From Ilex aquifolium (lineage: Eukaryota > Streptophyta > Magnoliopsida > Aquifoliales > Aquifoliaceae): a stretch of DNA of 64,000 nt. This document shows, one piece after another, positions 43,483 to 56,159 of the stretch; position 1 is the stretch's first letter; each line of letters starts with the position of its first letter. Location: positions 3,934,001 through 3,998,000 of the forward strand of contig OX637402.1 in the NCBI GenBank assembly GCA_951799425.1, given 5' to 3'. Below the pieces are notes generated by a model, which saw only the letters and a program-made list of their open reading frames with translations, made no database searches and had not been told where the DNA came from. Made by a program: the position numbers and the translations under genes.

Positions 43483-44140
43483 TCAATAATACAAGATCTC
43501 AATCTCGCCATCAATAACTAAGTCACGAATATAATGGTACTTCACATGAATATCCTTGGTTCTCCCATGAAAAACTGGATTCTTTGACAAAGTAATTGCT
43601 GACTTGTTATCACATAAAATATTTGAAGGAATTTTCTTTACATGTTGTAAAAATCCAAACATACAACGCAATCACACTGTTTGGGTAGCACAACTGGTAG
43701 CTGCATTATACTCTGCTTTAGTGGTAGAAAGAGCAACAACTTGCTGTTTCTTCGAAAACCAGGAAAAAATTCCTAAACCTAATTGAAAACAATACCTTGA
43801 AGTACTTTTGGTTTTTTTCCACATCACCTCCTCAATCACTATCTGTATACCGTACGCGTTCACAAGAACCAGTAGGAGAATAAAAAACATCATTACTCTG
43901 AGTACCTTTAACATACCTGAAAATCATTTTTGTTGTTTGCAAGTGGGATTGGCATGGAGACTCCATGTATCTGCTGATAAGACCAACTGCAAAAATAATA
44001 TTAGGTCTTGTGGAAGTTAAATAACGTAAACTTTCTACCAACATTTTGAAATATGTGGGATTCACCAACTCACAATTCCCATATTTACCCAATTTTAATC
44101 TTTCTTCAACTGTATTCAAAATAGGATTACAAAAATCCAT
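43483..44140 (-). pseudogene. Copia-2 RNase H, frameshifted
   Basis: Three pieces: 44140-43832 (RYLTSTRPNIIFAVGLISRYM, then MIFRYVKGTQ and a YTDSD end), 43914-43672 (FSWFSKKQQVVALSTTKAEYNAAT, with the catalytic Glu in TKAEY) and 43671-43483 (SNILCDNKSAITLSKNP, with its Asp, then TKDIHVKYHYIRD). Each is a standard Copia RNase H block. Phase changes near 43,910 and a stop at 43,672 break them. Removes RNA during cDNA synthesis. Confidence 0.9.
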
Positions 44141-44203
44141 TCTGAAACGTTTAAGAATATTCCTAGCATACTTCTGTTAGGAAATAAAAATCTCATTGTC
44201 TAT

Positions 44204-44897
44204 CTAATTAACCTCAATCCCAAGAAAATAGGACATCAAACTCATATTAGTTATCTCAAATTGAGAAATCATTACCTCCCTGAATTTCTCAATTAAACCA
44301 TTCTCAACAAAATAACAATCAATCCGAGTGTACCAAGCTCTAGGGGCTTGTTTAAGCTCATACAAAGCCTTTTTCAACCTATAGACTTTGTTTTCCTCCC
44401 TTTTATTCACATAATCAGCAGGCTGCTCAATATAAACTTCCTCCTCAAGGACACCATTCAAGAAAGTAGATTTCACATCCATTTTGAAAAATTTTTCAAG
44501 AATTATTAACAGTAAGAGAAATAATCATACGAATAGTATCAAGCCTAGCAACAGAAGCAAAAACCTCAGGATAATCAATACCCAGTTTTTGTTTGTAACC
44601 CTTGGCTACTAACCTCGTTTTAAAGCGACCAACCTCTCTGTTTGGTTTGTATTTGGTCTTGTACATCCATTTAAATCCAATAGCTTTCTTTCCCTTGTGA
44701 AGAGAAATAAGCTCCCATGTATTATTTTTCTCAATGGCCTGAACTTCTTCGTCTATTGCTTTCACCCAATGTTTCTCCCTGCAGACATCACTAAAAGAAA
44801 CAGGATCATAATCTGCATATAAAACAAAATTTACCAAATCCTCATCTGAAGGATCACTGTCAGTGTCAATCACATAATCCTCCAATCTAGCTGGCAT
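44204..44897 (-). pseudogene. Copia-2 reverse transcriptase with catalytic segment deleted
   Basis: The N-terminal part (44897-44496) has KHWVKAIDEEVQAIEKNNTW, GFKWMYKTKYK and RLVAKGYKQKLGIDY. The next piece (44482-44204) starts [21 protein letters not shown], continues through [17 protein letters not shown], then jumps from YFVENGL to [16 protein letters not shown]. In Copia RTs these two blocks are separated by about 50 residues that include YVDD, so the catalytic aspartates are gone. The junction is at about 44,290. A short phase change separates the two pieces. RT is inactive. Confidence 0.9.
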
Positions 44898-45030
44898 GTG
44901 TCGTTCCCGCTATGAACGGCTAGATGACTCTGGCTATAGGGATTGAACAGCTGGGGACTGTTCAACTGGATGATCACCAACTGAATCATCAACATCAAAA
45001 GGAAAAAGTGTGGTTGACTTGTTTTCCTTT

Positions 45031-45702
45031 TTAGGACCAATCCCAAACACCCTGCTCATCAAAAGTGACATCTCTACTAATAATCACTTTTCCCGTGATG
45101 GGATTATAAAGCTTGTACCCCTTTGTAACTGAACTGTACCCAATAAAAATACACTTTTCAGCCTTGTCCTTAAGCTTTTTCCTATGTGGATCAAGAACAT
45201 GGGCATAGGAAATACAACCAAACACCCTCAAATGTTGAATACAAGGCTTCTGATCACTCCAAATCTCATAGGGAGTTTTTCCCTTAAAACTTCTAGTAGG
45301 AGACATGTTCAAAATATAAATAGCACAAGCTACAGCTTCTACTCCAAAACTTTTAGGCATATTTTTAGATTTTAACATACATCTAACCATATCTATAATA
45401 GTTTTATTTTTTTTCTCTGTCATACCATTCTATTGGGGAGTATACTTGGCTGTCAACTGATGCTTAATACCATGATTTCTCAAAAAATCATCACAAACCA
45501 TATATTTCTGACCTCTGTCAGTCCTCAAGACTTTAATTTTTCTCTCACTTTGCCTTGCAACATAAGCCTTAAAATATTTAAATATATCACAGACATCAGA
45601 TTTATTTTTCAAAATATACACCCATGTCTTTTTGCTAAAATTATCAATAAAGGTAATAAAATACCTACTCCCACCGTTGGAAGGAACTTCAATAGAACAC
45701 AA
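45031..45702 (-). pseudogene. Copia-2 integrase, split by a stop
   Basis: The frame 45702-45430 begins with the core (GGSRYFITFIDNFSKKTWVY, then KVLRTDRGQKY with the second catalytic Asp) and stops at 45,430 in TPQ-stop-NGMTEKKNKT. The remaining frame (45423-45031) carries the catalytic Glu in TEKKNKT, then the FGVEAVACAIYILNMSP block and a GKTPYEIW ... LRVFGCISY end. A glutamine-to-stop change is the main lesion. The zinc-binding N-terminus upstream is not in an open frame. Confidence 0.9.
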
Positions 45703-45944
45703 ATCAGAGTAAATCGAATTAAGGGGTCTTTTTGTATGTCAAGCTTGTTTATCGGGAAAAAAGATCCCTATGTTTTTTTCTCAAAACACAAGTTTCACAA
45801 ACTTGACTAGAAATATTAGTAGCAGGCAAACCAAAAAATAATTTTTTGGGCAAGAAAATTTAAACAATTAAAATTTACATCCCCAAACCGCATATGCCAT
45901 AACCAATTATCCCCTCAAAACTAAAGCAAGGTAAATTCTAACAA

Positions 45945-46490
45945 TTAATTTGTAAAGGGAACAAAACAATTGGGAGCCATATTTACCTTTGCTATTATTC
46001 CCCTACGGCTATCATTGATTGTACAAACGTCATTAAAAATTCTCATATCATACATCTTTTTTGACAATTGCCCCATACTTAATAAAGTGTGGCTAAGACT
46101 AGGAACATAGTAAACATCTAAAATAACATTCAAAAACCCGTCTTTTAACTTGATAAAAATTTTACCTTTTCGTTTTATGGGGATATTTGAAGCATTCCCA
46201 AATTTAATGTTTGACTGAATAGACTCCTTGTAACCACACATGTTATTATTGTAGCCTGAATCCAGATAACACTTGTTCTTTTGAACATTATCCACTGCAC
46301 TATCAATCAAAAACAAAGCCTCTAAATTATCATTATTGCCCTTTGCAATTTTAGCATGATAATTTTTATTGTCGAGTTTTCTTAATCTGAAGCACTCCCT
46401 TTTATAGTGCCCTAATTTTTCACAATTGTGGCACTTAATTTTGCATTTATTACGTTGTTCACCTCAATTAGTACCTTTGCATTTTTCTCC
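45945..46490 (-). pseudogene. Copia-2 gag zinc knuckle and protease
   Basis: The minus strand near 46,380-46,445 reads KCHNCEKLGHYKREC, a CCHC zinc knuckle. The frame continues as protease: NKCYLDSGYNNNMCG with catalytic D-S-G (Copia usually has DSG(A/C)), then KGKIFIKLKDG, VLDVYYVPSLSHTLLS and MGQLSKK. It ends at a stop at 45945. Protease would process Gag-Pol. Confidence 0.85.
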
Positions 46491-46647
46491 ACCAGAACTG
46501 TTTTGAAACGCACCTTGATTATTTGAATGCTGATACCTCTGATTTGATTAAGATTTGTTATAGGACTCATCATTCTCCTTCTTAAAACTCGTCTGAGTCT
46601 GCAAGACTTTTTCTCCTAAAATCTCAGTCTTTTCATTCAATATTTGC

Positions 46648-47241
46648 TCATGGGCTTGCAGGGAACTCATCAACTGTCAGGGAATCAAGATCCTTTAACT
46701 TCATGATAGCTGTGACAATATACTTGAACATCATTGATAAGGTCCGAAGAATTTTTCTCATAACTTGGAGATCCTTCACATCCTCGTCATTGACTCTCAT
46801 CTGATTGACAATAACCAACGTCTGTGAAAAATAATCAGATATACTCTCTAATTTTTCCATCTGAAGAAGATCAAACTATCTGCGCAGGGTCTGCAACCAT
46901 ACCTTTTTCACCTTGCCTTGTCCAATATAATAATTGATCAAAACATCTAATGCCGCCTTTGCCGTTAAAACATGAACAATCTTGTCATAAATTGACGAAT
47001 CAATTGCTCCATAAATATACATCAACGCTCTGTTGTCTTTCTTCCAATTAATTAGCAATTCATCACTTTGGGTTTTTGTGTGAGTTGATAGATCTCCGGG
47101 ATCTTTGAATCCGTTTGTCACAATATCTGAAAAACCCATGACCTTGAAAAACAACTTCATTTGTATTTTCCAATGTTGAAAATTTGACCTCCCGTCAAAT
47201 TTTCCAACCAGATATTGAACGAACTCGTTCCTGTTTGTCAT
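46648..47241 (-). pseudogene. Copia-2 gag N-terminal region
   Basis: The native start is probably the ATG at about 47,241 (MTNRNEFVQYLVGKFDGRSN), 12 bp inside the primer-binding site; the longer upstream frame runs back into the LTR and is not real. Blocks are GKFDGRSNFQHWKIQMKLFF and AKAALDVLINYYIGQGKVKK. A stop at 46,876 is followed by MEKLESISDYFSQTLVIVNQM in the neighbouring phase. Forms the particle shell. Confidence 0.85.
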
Positions 47242-47266
47242 CTCTGAAATTGGCTCTGATACCAGA

Positions 47267-47686
47267 TGTAGCATCAAAAAAAATCTAACACTCAAATAAC
47301 TCTCACACACACAAAATAATTAATCAAGAAAAAGATTAAGGAAGAAGACAAAGCTTCCGGGCAAAAACAAATAAACTCATAAGACAAGTCCAACATCAAA
47401 ACTCAAAAGAAATTCTCTTTAACAAAGCTACTGCCGAGATTTTTTAACCCACAAAAGTTTCTGCCATTACATCCATTATAATTAAAGACTTTTTAAATAT
47501 TAAAGAGATCTAAACCTATTAAAAAATTAATAACACCAATCCTATTATAACTTTAATTAAACTATTCAAAACTAACTAGAATACTTTATGGGTCAAAATT
47601 CTTAAACCTATTAAAACTCTAATTGCAAATTAATACCAAATAAATAGGGAATAAAACACTTGGAGAGTTTGGGTCAAACTCCAACA
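47267..47686 (-). repeat. Copia-2 5' LTR
   Basis: Pairs with 42949-43369; ends TCCAACA, followed by target duplication CATTC. Confidence 0.95.
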
Positions 47687-47919
47687 CATTCAAATTGATA
47701 ACTAATTCTTTTGGGTTCTCTTTGGTTAAAATAAAAGTCCTTGTTTTGTGGACTTTAACCAGAATTTTTTGATTTTAAACATCATACAGTTTTGTTATGA
47801 TGTATTTAACTTTCGCTTAAGGGGTAAGGTAAAATGTCTCTCCCTAACTTGATGTAATATTTGATTTAGAATTAATAAAATCTATCATCGGATCATTGAG
47901 GTTTATTTAAAAAAAAAAA

Positions 47920-48159
47920 TACAACATATGCATTGTTATTGATCTTCCTCAAAACATGAAAAGGGTCAATCTTGTTCTCTTTCAACTTGTTATAAGTCCC
48001 TACGAGTAGCCTCTCCTTGTGTAAGTGAACCATGACCATGTCACCAACCTCCAAAAGCTTTTGGCGGAGTTGCTTGTCTAGTGCTTCATTATACTTGGCC
48101 GCTAACTTCTCAAACTGCTGCTTCACCTCAACATGCACATGGGTCAACTTTTCTAACAC
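47920..48159 (-). pseudogene. Gypsy integrase C-terminal fragment (Reina-like)
   Basis: The frame reads [38 protein letters not shown] and [15 protein letters not shown]...[11 protein letters not shown], the C-terminal integrase region of Reina-like chromoviruses ([16 protein letters not shown] pattern). It ends abruptly at the LINE poly(A) tail, which entered here. Only about 80 residues remain. It may belong to the same old element as the gag/protease at 38-40 kb, but that is not shown. Confidence 0.75.
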
Positions 48160-50544
48160 CTTGAAATAACAAATTTGCCCTTCATTTATATATAAGTCTT
48201 GTACTCAAACATCCTTATTCTTTTATTAAACAAGACAAGTCCTAAAATCAAACAACTCTCATGTCCTCCAATTTTACAGCCTAATTATCTTACATATACA
48301 CAATCATGCACTCTTGTATAAGTACACACAAAAACACGTTTATCGAATTTGTAAGCTAGAAATTTTTTTATTATTCACCACCTTTTATCACAACGCAAAT
48401 TGCAACTCTCTTGAATGTTAATTTAGTATTAAATTGATAAAATTAATGTTAATCTCAGGAAATCAAATGTAAAGTTCATGAAATTGAATGTTAATTTAAA
48501 GAAATTGAATGTTGGTGGGATGAAATTGAATGCCAATTGATATTAAATTGATAAAATAAGTTTTAATTGGATGAAAGTGAATTTTAATTTCATAAAATTG
48601 AAGTTCAATTCGATTTTAATTTGATGAAACTAAAATAGAAATTAAATACATTGAATGTTAATTTGACTTTAGTTTGACTAAATTAAATTTTTAAATGTTA
48701 ATATGATAAAATTGAAAACTTTTTGAGTGAAAGTTACCCAAAAAGATATATAAGGATTATACTTTGAAAATCAATTGGCATTAATTGTAACAAAGTGACA
48801 CTAGGCATGGTCGGCCAAATGGAAAAGCAAGCAATGGTGGGTCAATATTTTCATTGAAAACTTTGAAGGTGGTATTGTACTTAGTGCTCCATAAGGAAAG
48901 GAGGCAAAGGCACTAAAATGTTTTACATTATCCGAACACCGAAGGATGGTGTGGTGGTTATCACTCGAAGAAGCCACCACTGATTTTGTGGTAATGATCA
49001 TCTCTTGAGAAGAAAACAACTGAAACGCAATCCCCACTTGCTGGCAAAGTGGTTGTGCACATACACATGTTCAATGGTGATGGCCATATCTACTCACCAG
49101 GCGTGCTTCCTGAGGCTTTGCCAAGAAAAAAACTCTTTTAGTGTTTAACAAAGTTAGACCTGTTGCCATTCTATAATACGAGAAACACAAGTTGCATTAA
49201 AATTTATGAAAACACTTCTCCTCCTCCTAAACTCTCTTTTGAGTTATGGTATTATTCTTTCATGTGATTATGAAAGTTTAGTCAATTTCATGTTGTTCAA
49301 GTCTTTAAAGTACTAATGGATGAATCTAGGTCTATTTTATCCTAGGTTAATTTAACTTATAATCCTCTTTGCACTTACAATTCTTAAATACAGCAAATAT
49401 AATTGTGACTTGGACTCTTCCATTCACCTTTGTCGACATAATATTTGATATACTCTTCCACATAGTAGTTCCAGTGAGACTTGATAAAAATGAAAGAAAA
49501 GAAAACTAAAGAGATTGGTGAGGCATCAATGTATATAGTATACGTCTCTCCCGACAATCAACCTCGTAAAATAATCGTGAGGCCTAAGGCTTATAAAAAT
49601 ACTTAAATTTTTCGTATGCTGTGTATATTTTGCATTGTCTAGGAGAGACCCACCATAAAGTTTGTTTGTTTTTCACTTTTTCTCCTCCTTATCCTTTTTC
49701 AACATACCCAAAAACATAAAAACTCAAAAGATGAACGGAAAGACAAAAATAGGGGTTGCAAAAAATTGTTTGTTAAGGCATCACCTTATTTCTTTGTTCA
49801 TATGTCTGGTTGTTTGTTTGTTTCATTGAATGACGCACAACGATAGATAAGTCATCTGTTTAATTTTTACGAAAAACTATAATTCCATCGTATTACATGT
49901 AACATGTAATTAGTGAGATAAATCCTTAGTGGAAGACCCCAAGAAATTAACTATGTTTGGTAGTGTGATGTTATTCTCTTTTGAGGTGAGGCAATGCCAT
50001 TTAGCCAATCCTTGGGGGGTGTTAGGCAGCACCTTTTGTACTCAATGGAACTTGAGCCAAACTCTTTACTCCATAATAGACTATGACTACGACTAAATCT
50101 TACATTAGTTCATTCTAATTTGCTAACAGTTTTATGGTTCTTGAACTACATCTGCATCCCCCACTCGACCCCACCCACCATACTAAAAATATAGACTTTG
50201 TTTACTTTGATTGTATAAGTGAAATTACTTGAAGAGTTGCAACCATTCGGAAAACAAATATAATTAGAAATATTGCGAGATGGTGAGGTAAGACACATGT
50301 TTGGAAGGGTTGTGGCCGTTGGAGAATTGGGTATATTTGAATGGTTTGCACTTTTAGAGAAAAAGATACCAAAAAGTCGCTAAATACAGTCTTAGATTTT
50401 AACCAAAACGTTATTCAAAGAAGATTTTTTAGAAGTCGTTCAATATTTCTTGTTCCAGTTTTTCAGCCAACAAGTTTTGTTGTATCTTAAGTATCATTTT
50501 GCCTTTAATCTATTAGCAAACTCTAATGAGTGAAAGCCTATTAC

Positions 50545-50806
50545 ATTCTAAAAAAGGTCTTTAAATACACTTTCTATCTCTTTTACAATAGTTCTATCAG
50601 CCATTTCGTAGCTACCGTATCAACTAAAAAAGACTTTTCTTTCATTTGGGATTAATAAATAAAATGCGTTTAGATACATTCTAAAGAAATATGCTATGGT
50701 ACACTTTAAAATCTCTTGCTTTTATCGTATTCCCATCTACCATTTTGTACCACTGCACCAACAAAACAAAAAGCTGTCAGCTGTGCTTTCATTTGAGATT
50801 AATAAC
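50545..50806 (+). repeat. Diverged direct duplication, period about 147 bp
   Basis: CTTTCATTTGGGATTAATAA (near 50,639) recurs as CTTTCATTTGAGATTAATAA (near 50,786), with the preceding ACCATTTTGTACC/GCCATTTCGTAGC and TTTAAATACA/TTTAGATACA contexts matching in order. Confidence 0.6.
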
Positions 50807-50810
50807 AACA

Positions 50811-50980
50811 CCCCCCAACCCCGGACCCGATCCCGCACTCGGACCTAGAGCCGACCTGACATTACACCTAGACCCAAGACCTGACCCGGACCCGGGACCC
50901 CACCTTACCCTAGACCCGACCCAGACCCTGACTCCAACCTCTACCCCAGGTGGTGGTGGTGGTGGTGATGGTGGTGGTAG
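50811..50980. repeat. GACCC-rich minisatellite followed by (GGT)n microsatellite
   Basis: Irregular GACCCGGACCC-type units to about 50,945, then GGTGGTGGT from about 50,949 to 50,980. Confidence 0.85.
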
Positions 50981-52602
50981 TGACAAGTAATGATAGTCGG
51001 GAATGAGAAATACCACAATCCTATCTCAAGCCTAACGTATATCATAAGCTGGACAACCATTCAGCGAAGGAAATATATCCTTAGTTACTTCAAATTTTAA
51101 CGCAATCTCAAATATGTATAAGATTTTACTTAATTTATTAACTTAATTTACTGATTTAAAGAATAATTCTCATTGGATTGACTGTAGACCTCAGTATTAA
51201 TTAAGACCAACTATGACTTCAATGGTTGTGATTCATTAGGTTAACAAATAAGGTCTAAATAACATTTTTTTTAAGAGTTCTTTGAGTTATTGTGATATTA
51301 ATTACGTTAAATTTTATTGCAATAATGATGACTTTTTTTTTATTTTTTATTTATTTACTCTGGCATTGATTCCATTAGACTTTATTGTAATAATGACATC
51401 TTGTGCTTGTTATTTATAGTAGGAGTAATATTATTTATACCTAATTTGTTAATCTAATTTATTAATCTAATTCATTACAACTGTTGAATTAACAGAAAAT
51501 TCTCGTATTGAATGAGAGTCTTTACCAATTCAATTACAAGATTAGTAAACAAATTATGTGAACAAATTAAGTTTGAATAATATTATTAATATATTAATAC
51601 ACCACATAACAATCGGATTGGCCATTATAGACTTCACTTTAATTTTCTCACATTCTTGTTATTTCTTTCATTTGTTTTTTGAATTTCGGTGAGTCGAGAT
51701 GGATCGGGTGTGGGCTTTCTTCCTTGATCAAATCGGGTCTCTCAGCCAGGCTAATGAATTGTCAACAAGCTATCACGTGACAGACCAGTCATGACTGTTA
51801 GACCTTGGGGCTTTAGGGCAAAATGTCGGGTATTAGCTGGAAGATTTCAAAGCCATATTTGAATAATGCTTATGCTTCAAGGCGTTGAATGGACTTCGAC
51901 GATCCTACGCATAAACTGAGGCATGGTCAGCAGCAAACGTCATAACCAACTTATGAGCAATACTATAGGACCTGATTAGAGATTTAATTCAATTTAATCA
52001 TGACCAGTTAATTGGGATCTAATTCAATTTAGTCAGTCCCATTGAAACAAAGGTGCTGCTGTATTTCTTTTTTAATTTCCCAATGTGCTTTACTTTTACG
52101 TACATCCGTAGGTAGATCTCTATAATATTGCAAATCCACTATTACAACAATAAATATTGCACCAATAGTTGATAAGAAAGATTCAAAAAAAGGTTAAGAG
52201 AAGTCCCAGAGAAAATCACAATAGAATTTTTTTTTTTAAAAAAAAAGGACATTTGAAACCAATTGTTGACTTTGACAAGAATTGTCCCTTTATTTAATTT
52301 CGAAAAACTTGAAAATAATTAATGGTAACCAACTCAGCATGTGTGTATTAATAATTATTTTTTGTAACGTATGAAAAATCTGAAAAAGCAACACAAAAGA
52401 GAGAGGATATAACGTATTTATCTCTAAGTGGTTTGATATAGTTTAGATGATGGACTAAAATAGAGATATTAGACCGCAGTAATTGTGTAGTGCAAATATC
52501 CTACAAAGTGCAGTCTTTTAGGATTACCATCCATAGATTTATCTTTTTTGTGTAGATAAATAATTTTACATAAAGTTCGGCATTAGTTAGGTACTTGAGC
52601 GA

Positions 52603-53174
52603 CAATGGCGGAGCCACATGAGGACCAGGGGCACGGACCCACCCTAATTTTTTTTTTTTAAATATTGCTTATGTATATTTAAAATTATTACAAGAATACT
52701 TAAATGTGACAACTCTATTATTTTTTGTTCTATCAATTAATGTAGTCAAATAACTAAATAATTATGAACTTTTAGATACATTGTAAACACTTTATGGATA
52801 CATTTAAATAAATCTTTGACATGTCGGACTCCTTTTTAAAATTTATAGATATTATGAAAACTAGGTTAAATAACATAATGAGTTATCAATGACTAATAAC
52901 TTGATTGGTTATATAGAGAAAGACTATAGTATCTTTTATACAATTAGTCTCATTTATTGTGAAGGGTTGCAATTAGTCTCTTTTTTTATTTTTTATTTGT
53001 GTACATTATATTTATTGACGTTTGATAATTTTTCTATTTTATGAGTATTTAAGTATCAAATACAAAGCCTTAAATTTTAAATACATTATTTTATTTTTAT
53101 TGATTGGGAGAAAAAAAAAATTAAATTTTTGAGTAAAATGCTCACCTTAGACAAAATTTCTGGCTCCGCCACCG
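52603..53174. mobile_element. Non-autonomous hAT-like element (MITE)
   Basis: Ends form an inverted repeat: left CAATGGCGGAGCCACATG, right (reversed) CGGTGGCGGAGCCAGAAA. Flanking 8-mers TTGAGCGA and ATGAGTGA match at six of eight positions, consistent with an aged 8-bp hAT duplication. The (C)A(G/A)TGGCGGAGCCA terminus is a widespread plant repeat end. 572 bp, AT-rich, no transposase. Confidence 0.65.
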
Positions 53175-53680
53175 ATGAGTGAGGTAGTAATGTGATGATC
53201 TACTTGAATAGCTGGGATATAGGATATGCAGAAAAAAATATAGGATATGCAAATCATTTTTGATTTATTAGTTTATTATTCCATAATATTAATGGGTTGT
53301 TTGCTGATTTTGAAATTATAATAGGATATATAACAGTTATGTAACTGATCAAATCATAACGGCATAAAAAAATATTATGTAGTATAAAAAAAGTAAATAA
53401 CGTGACAACTTCAATGAGTTTTTTTGCCATTCAAACATCTATATAATAAAATAACTTACAATTCAAATCTCAAAAGATAAACAAAATGATTTTTGCTTTT
53501 CGCGGTTCAGATCGCTTTAAATTTTACTTTAAAGTTAATCTAATGGCTAATATTAACACCCTAAATTTAATAAGAAAAATAGGCCCCTAAGGGTGTGTTT
53601 GGAGTGACTTTTTAAAAGTATTTTCTAAAAATTATTTCTCATAAATACTTTAAAAAAAATAAATAGTGTTTGAAACCGCT

Positions 53681-53835
53681 CCACCACTACCTCTACCACC
53701 GCCGCCGCCACCACTGCCGCCACCACCACCACCACCACTACCATCACCACCACTACCACCACCGCCACCGCCACCACTACCACCGCCGCCGCCACCATGG
53801 TTGCCGCCACCACAGTCATTGTCACCCACCACAAC
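53681..53835. repeat. (CCACCG/CCACCA)n microsatellite
   Basis: Imperfect CCACC(G/A) units. Long reading frames here on both strands (proline- or glycine-rich) are artefacts of the repeat. Confidence 0.9.
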
Positions 53836-56159
53836 CATCATCGTCTCTTACCACACCACTGCCGCCTACCACCTCTCACCCCCACTACAAATCGATGCTT
53901 AAATTCATTTATCTTTTCTCTATGTTTGTAATTTGATTTTGGATATAAATACAAATATATTTATTGTTTACCATTTTTTATTACACTGTGCCTTCAGGCA
54001 CATACAATAACTAGTAATTTTATATCTGACCATTAAAACAAAAAAAAAACATAATTTTATAACCTTATTTTCTTAATATGGTACTTTTAACTATATTTTT
54101 ATTATCTTTGAAATAACTCTTTTCGATATAATATTGTACTTACGAAAGATAATTTCTAAATGTATTTATTGAAAATGTGTTTTGTGTTGGCACGCTTTTA
54201 GAATAAAAAGTGTGAGTTAAAATTATATTTTTAATAAAAATAATGATAGCTTAAAAAATATACTATGATAATAAAATTTAAAAATTATGATGGAATGATA
54301 ATTAGCAATATTTCTAGCCTTCGTTATCTCCTGAAAAGGACCCACAATTTCATGTAACGGCAGAACAAACAACTATCAAAGCTATATGAAACACAAATAC
54401 TTTGTTGGGATCATTGTACCCGTATCGAATATTGTATCAGATATGAAACTTGTTGAATATTTGAGGATACGAATTGAAAACACTTTTTAAGTATCCGATA
54501 ATAATAAAGTATTTGAATATTTTGCGAATACTATTGTATTTGAACAACATATATAATTTCTGAATTTAATCTTTAACATCTTCATTCGAATTCACATAGC
54601 ATACAAGAGATTGACAATTTTTCATATATACTAGTTTGAAGACACATAATTTTTTTTTTAAGAATTATTTATTATTACAAGCTAAAAGAGTATAAAACGA
54701 ATTTAGTACATTGTAATCTTAACAATAAGTACTTTTAAACAAATCAACTAAGTAAATATTAGTTTTGATTCCTTTAATTAGTCACTCACTTTATGAATAT
54801 ACCATGATGATATGATATATATTTTTTCGAAACTAAAAATAATTGCTAATTTTTCTTATTATGTTAAAGAATTATCAAAATATATAATTATTAAATTGAT
54901 AGATAATAATAAAAATATGAAATATATTTTATTATAGACATAGTTTGACCATATCTATATATATATATCCTATTTTTTTTAAAAACAATTATTATATAGT
55001 CATATATGTATGATTATTTATCTATATCCGTGCTTCATAATATCAAAGTACCAATGGGCGGCCGTTTTTAGTGTTTGAATCATTCGATTTTCTTCTGACA
55101 AAAAAAAAACGATTTGATTTTCTTGAATGGCCTATTTTTTTAATGAATATGACTTTGACTAACTCGCCAGCCCCCTAAATGTCATAACAAATCAAAATTT
55201 ACAATGCAATCAGCGCAAGCTATGACCAAATAGGCCTAAACAAGAAGTGTCAAACTGTTATTGTATTAAATTATAATTTGACATTTCAGAAACGAATCAA
55301 AACTTCTAGTAGAAATATAAAAAATTGTTTTCAATTGTATAATCTTTGCCTCACCGATGTAAAATTTATAGGACTTGGCTGGCAACTTAGACACAGATGG
55401 TTTATATGTTTAGTTAAACATAAACAAAAACTAATGCCAATTACGCGCATAATGAGGTGAAAAAACAAAACAAAGATTTCTTTGTAATAATAAATTACCA
55501 TTTGATAATGCTTCCTTAAGCATAAATATTTTTTTAACGAGTATTCATTTTGTACTATTTTCTTTTCGAAAAATACTCTATTCTTTCGAGCTTAATCACA
55601 TTTTTAAAAATTTATCTATATGAATATACAAGCATGTCTTTGGTATACTAGTCATAACCCATATTTAAAGACAAGATACAACATAAAAATCGAGTGTCTA
55701 AAAAATTGATCTTACTATATCAAATAATAAGTTTTCTTCTCTTTCTTTAATTACATGATTTGAAATTAATTTCTAACAATTAGTTTTTTTTTTTTTAAAT
55801 CGACAAATTTTTTTCACTATACATGATCTTAAAAAAATATCAGATGCAAAAGCAATAAATGAAGAGAGGAATTAAAGCTACGACGACACATCAAGACTCT
55901 CTGTATGGGTTTTCATACTTAGGATAATGGTAATAGCGTTAGATACCTTAGCACCCTTAATTTAACTTTATACTTAGGTTGATTAGAATAAAATGGAATT
56001 AGTAATTAATTCGTTAATGACTTATAGGTGTTCTTCAAATAAAAGTTTTTCTAAACCTTATTGTGATTTGAAAACATAGATTTGATTCATTAATCAGACC
56101 CCACTTTAGTAACACCCTTTAATACTTAAGGGGACAAGTTTTTGTTTGGTTTTTAGCTT
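53836..56159. other. Non-coding stretch, no gene recognised
   Basis: AT-rich, short chance frames only. Confidence 0.6.

Larger units (their letters stand above)
42949..47686 (-). mobile_element. Complete Ty1/Copia retrotransposon (Copia-2), inactive
   Basis: The 4,738-bp element has 421- and 420-bp LTRs (42949-43369; 47267-47686), flanked by the identical 5-mer CATTC (42944-42948; 47687-47691). The primer-binding site TGGTATCAGAGCC (minus strand, about 47252-47264) is a perfect initiator-Met match. A polypurine tract AAGGGAGGC precedes the 3' LTR at 43370-43378. LTRs differ at roughly 25 positions by eye. Coding regions run gag, protease, integrase, RT and RNase H on the minus strand with many breaks. 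Inserted in the LINE 3' UTR, so younger than it. Confidence 0.95.
41640..47919 (+). mobile_element. LINE (L1-type), 5'-truncated, split by a Copia element
   Basis: The plus strand encodes the C-terminal parts of a plant LINE ORF2, a 3' UTR with AATAAA, and a poly(A) tail of 11 A's at 47909-47919. Copia-2 sits in the 3' UTR at 42,949-47,686. The 5' end lies next to the truncated Tekay LTR and could not be matched to a target duplication. Confidence 0.8.
48160..52602. other. Non-coding stretch with minor repeats, no gene recognised
   Basis: AT-rich. 48,400-48,740 contains many diverged AAATTGAATGTTAATTT-like units. No frame has domain support; the proline/glycine frames near 50,700-51,016 are translations of simple repeats. 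Confidence 0.6.

Noticed and set aside
50691-51016. Frames with PDP/GGG repeats
   Set aside because: Produced by GACCC and GGT simple repeats.
53666-53936. Proline-rich and glycine-rich frames on both strands
   Set aside because: Translation of a CCACCG microsatellite in all phases; not evidence for a protein.
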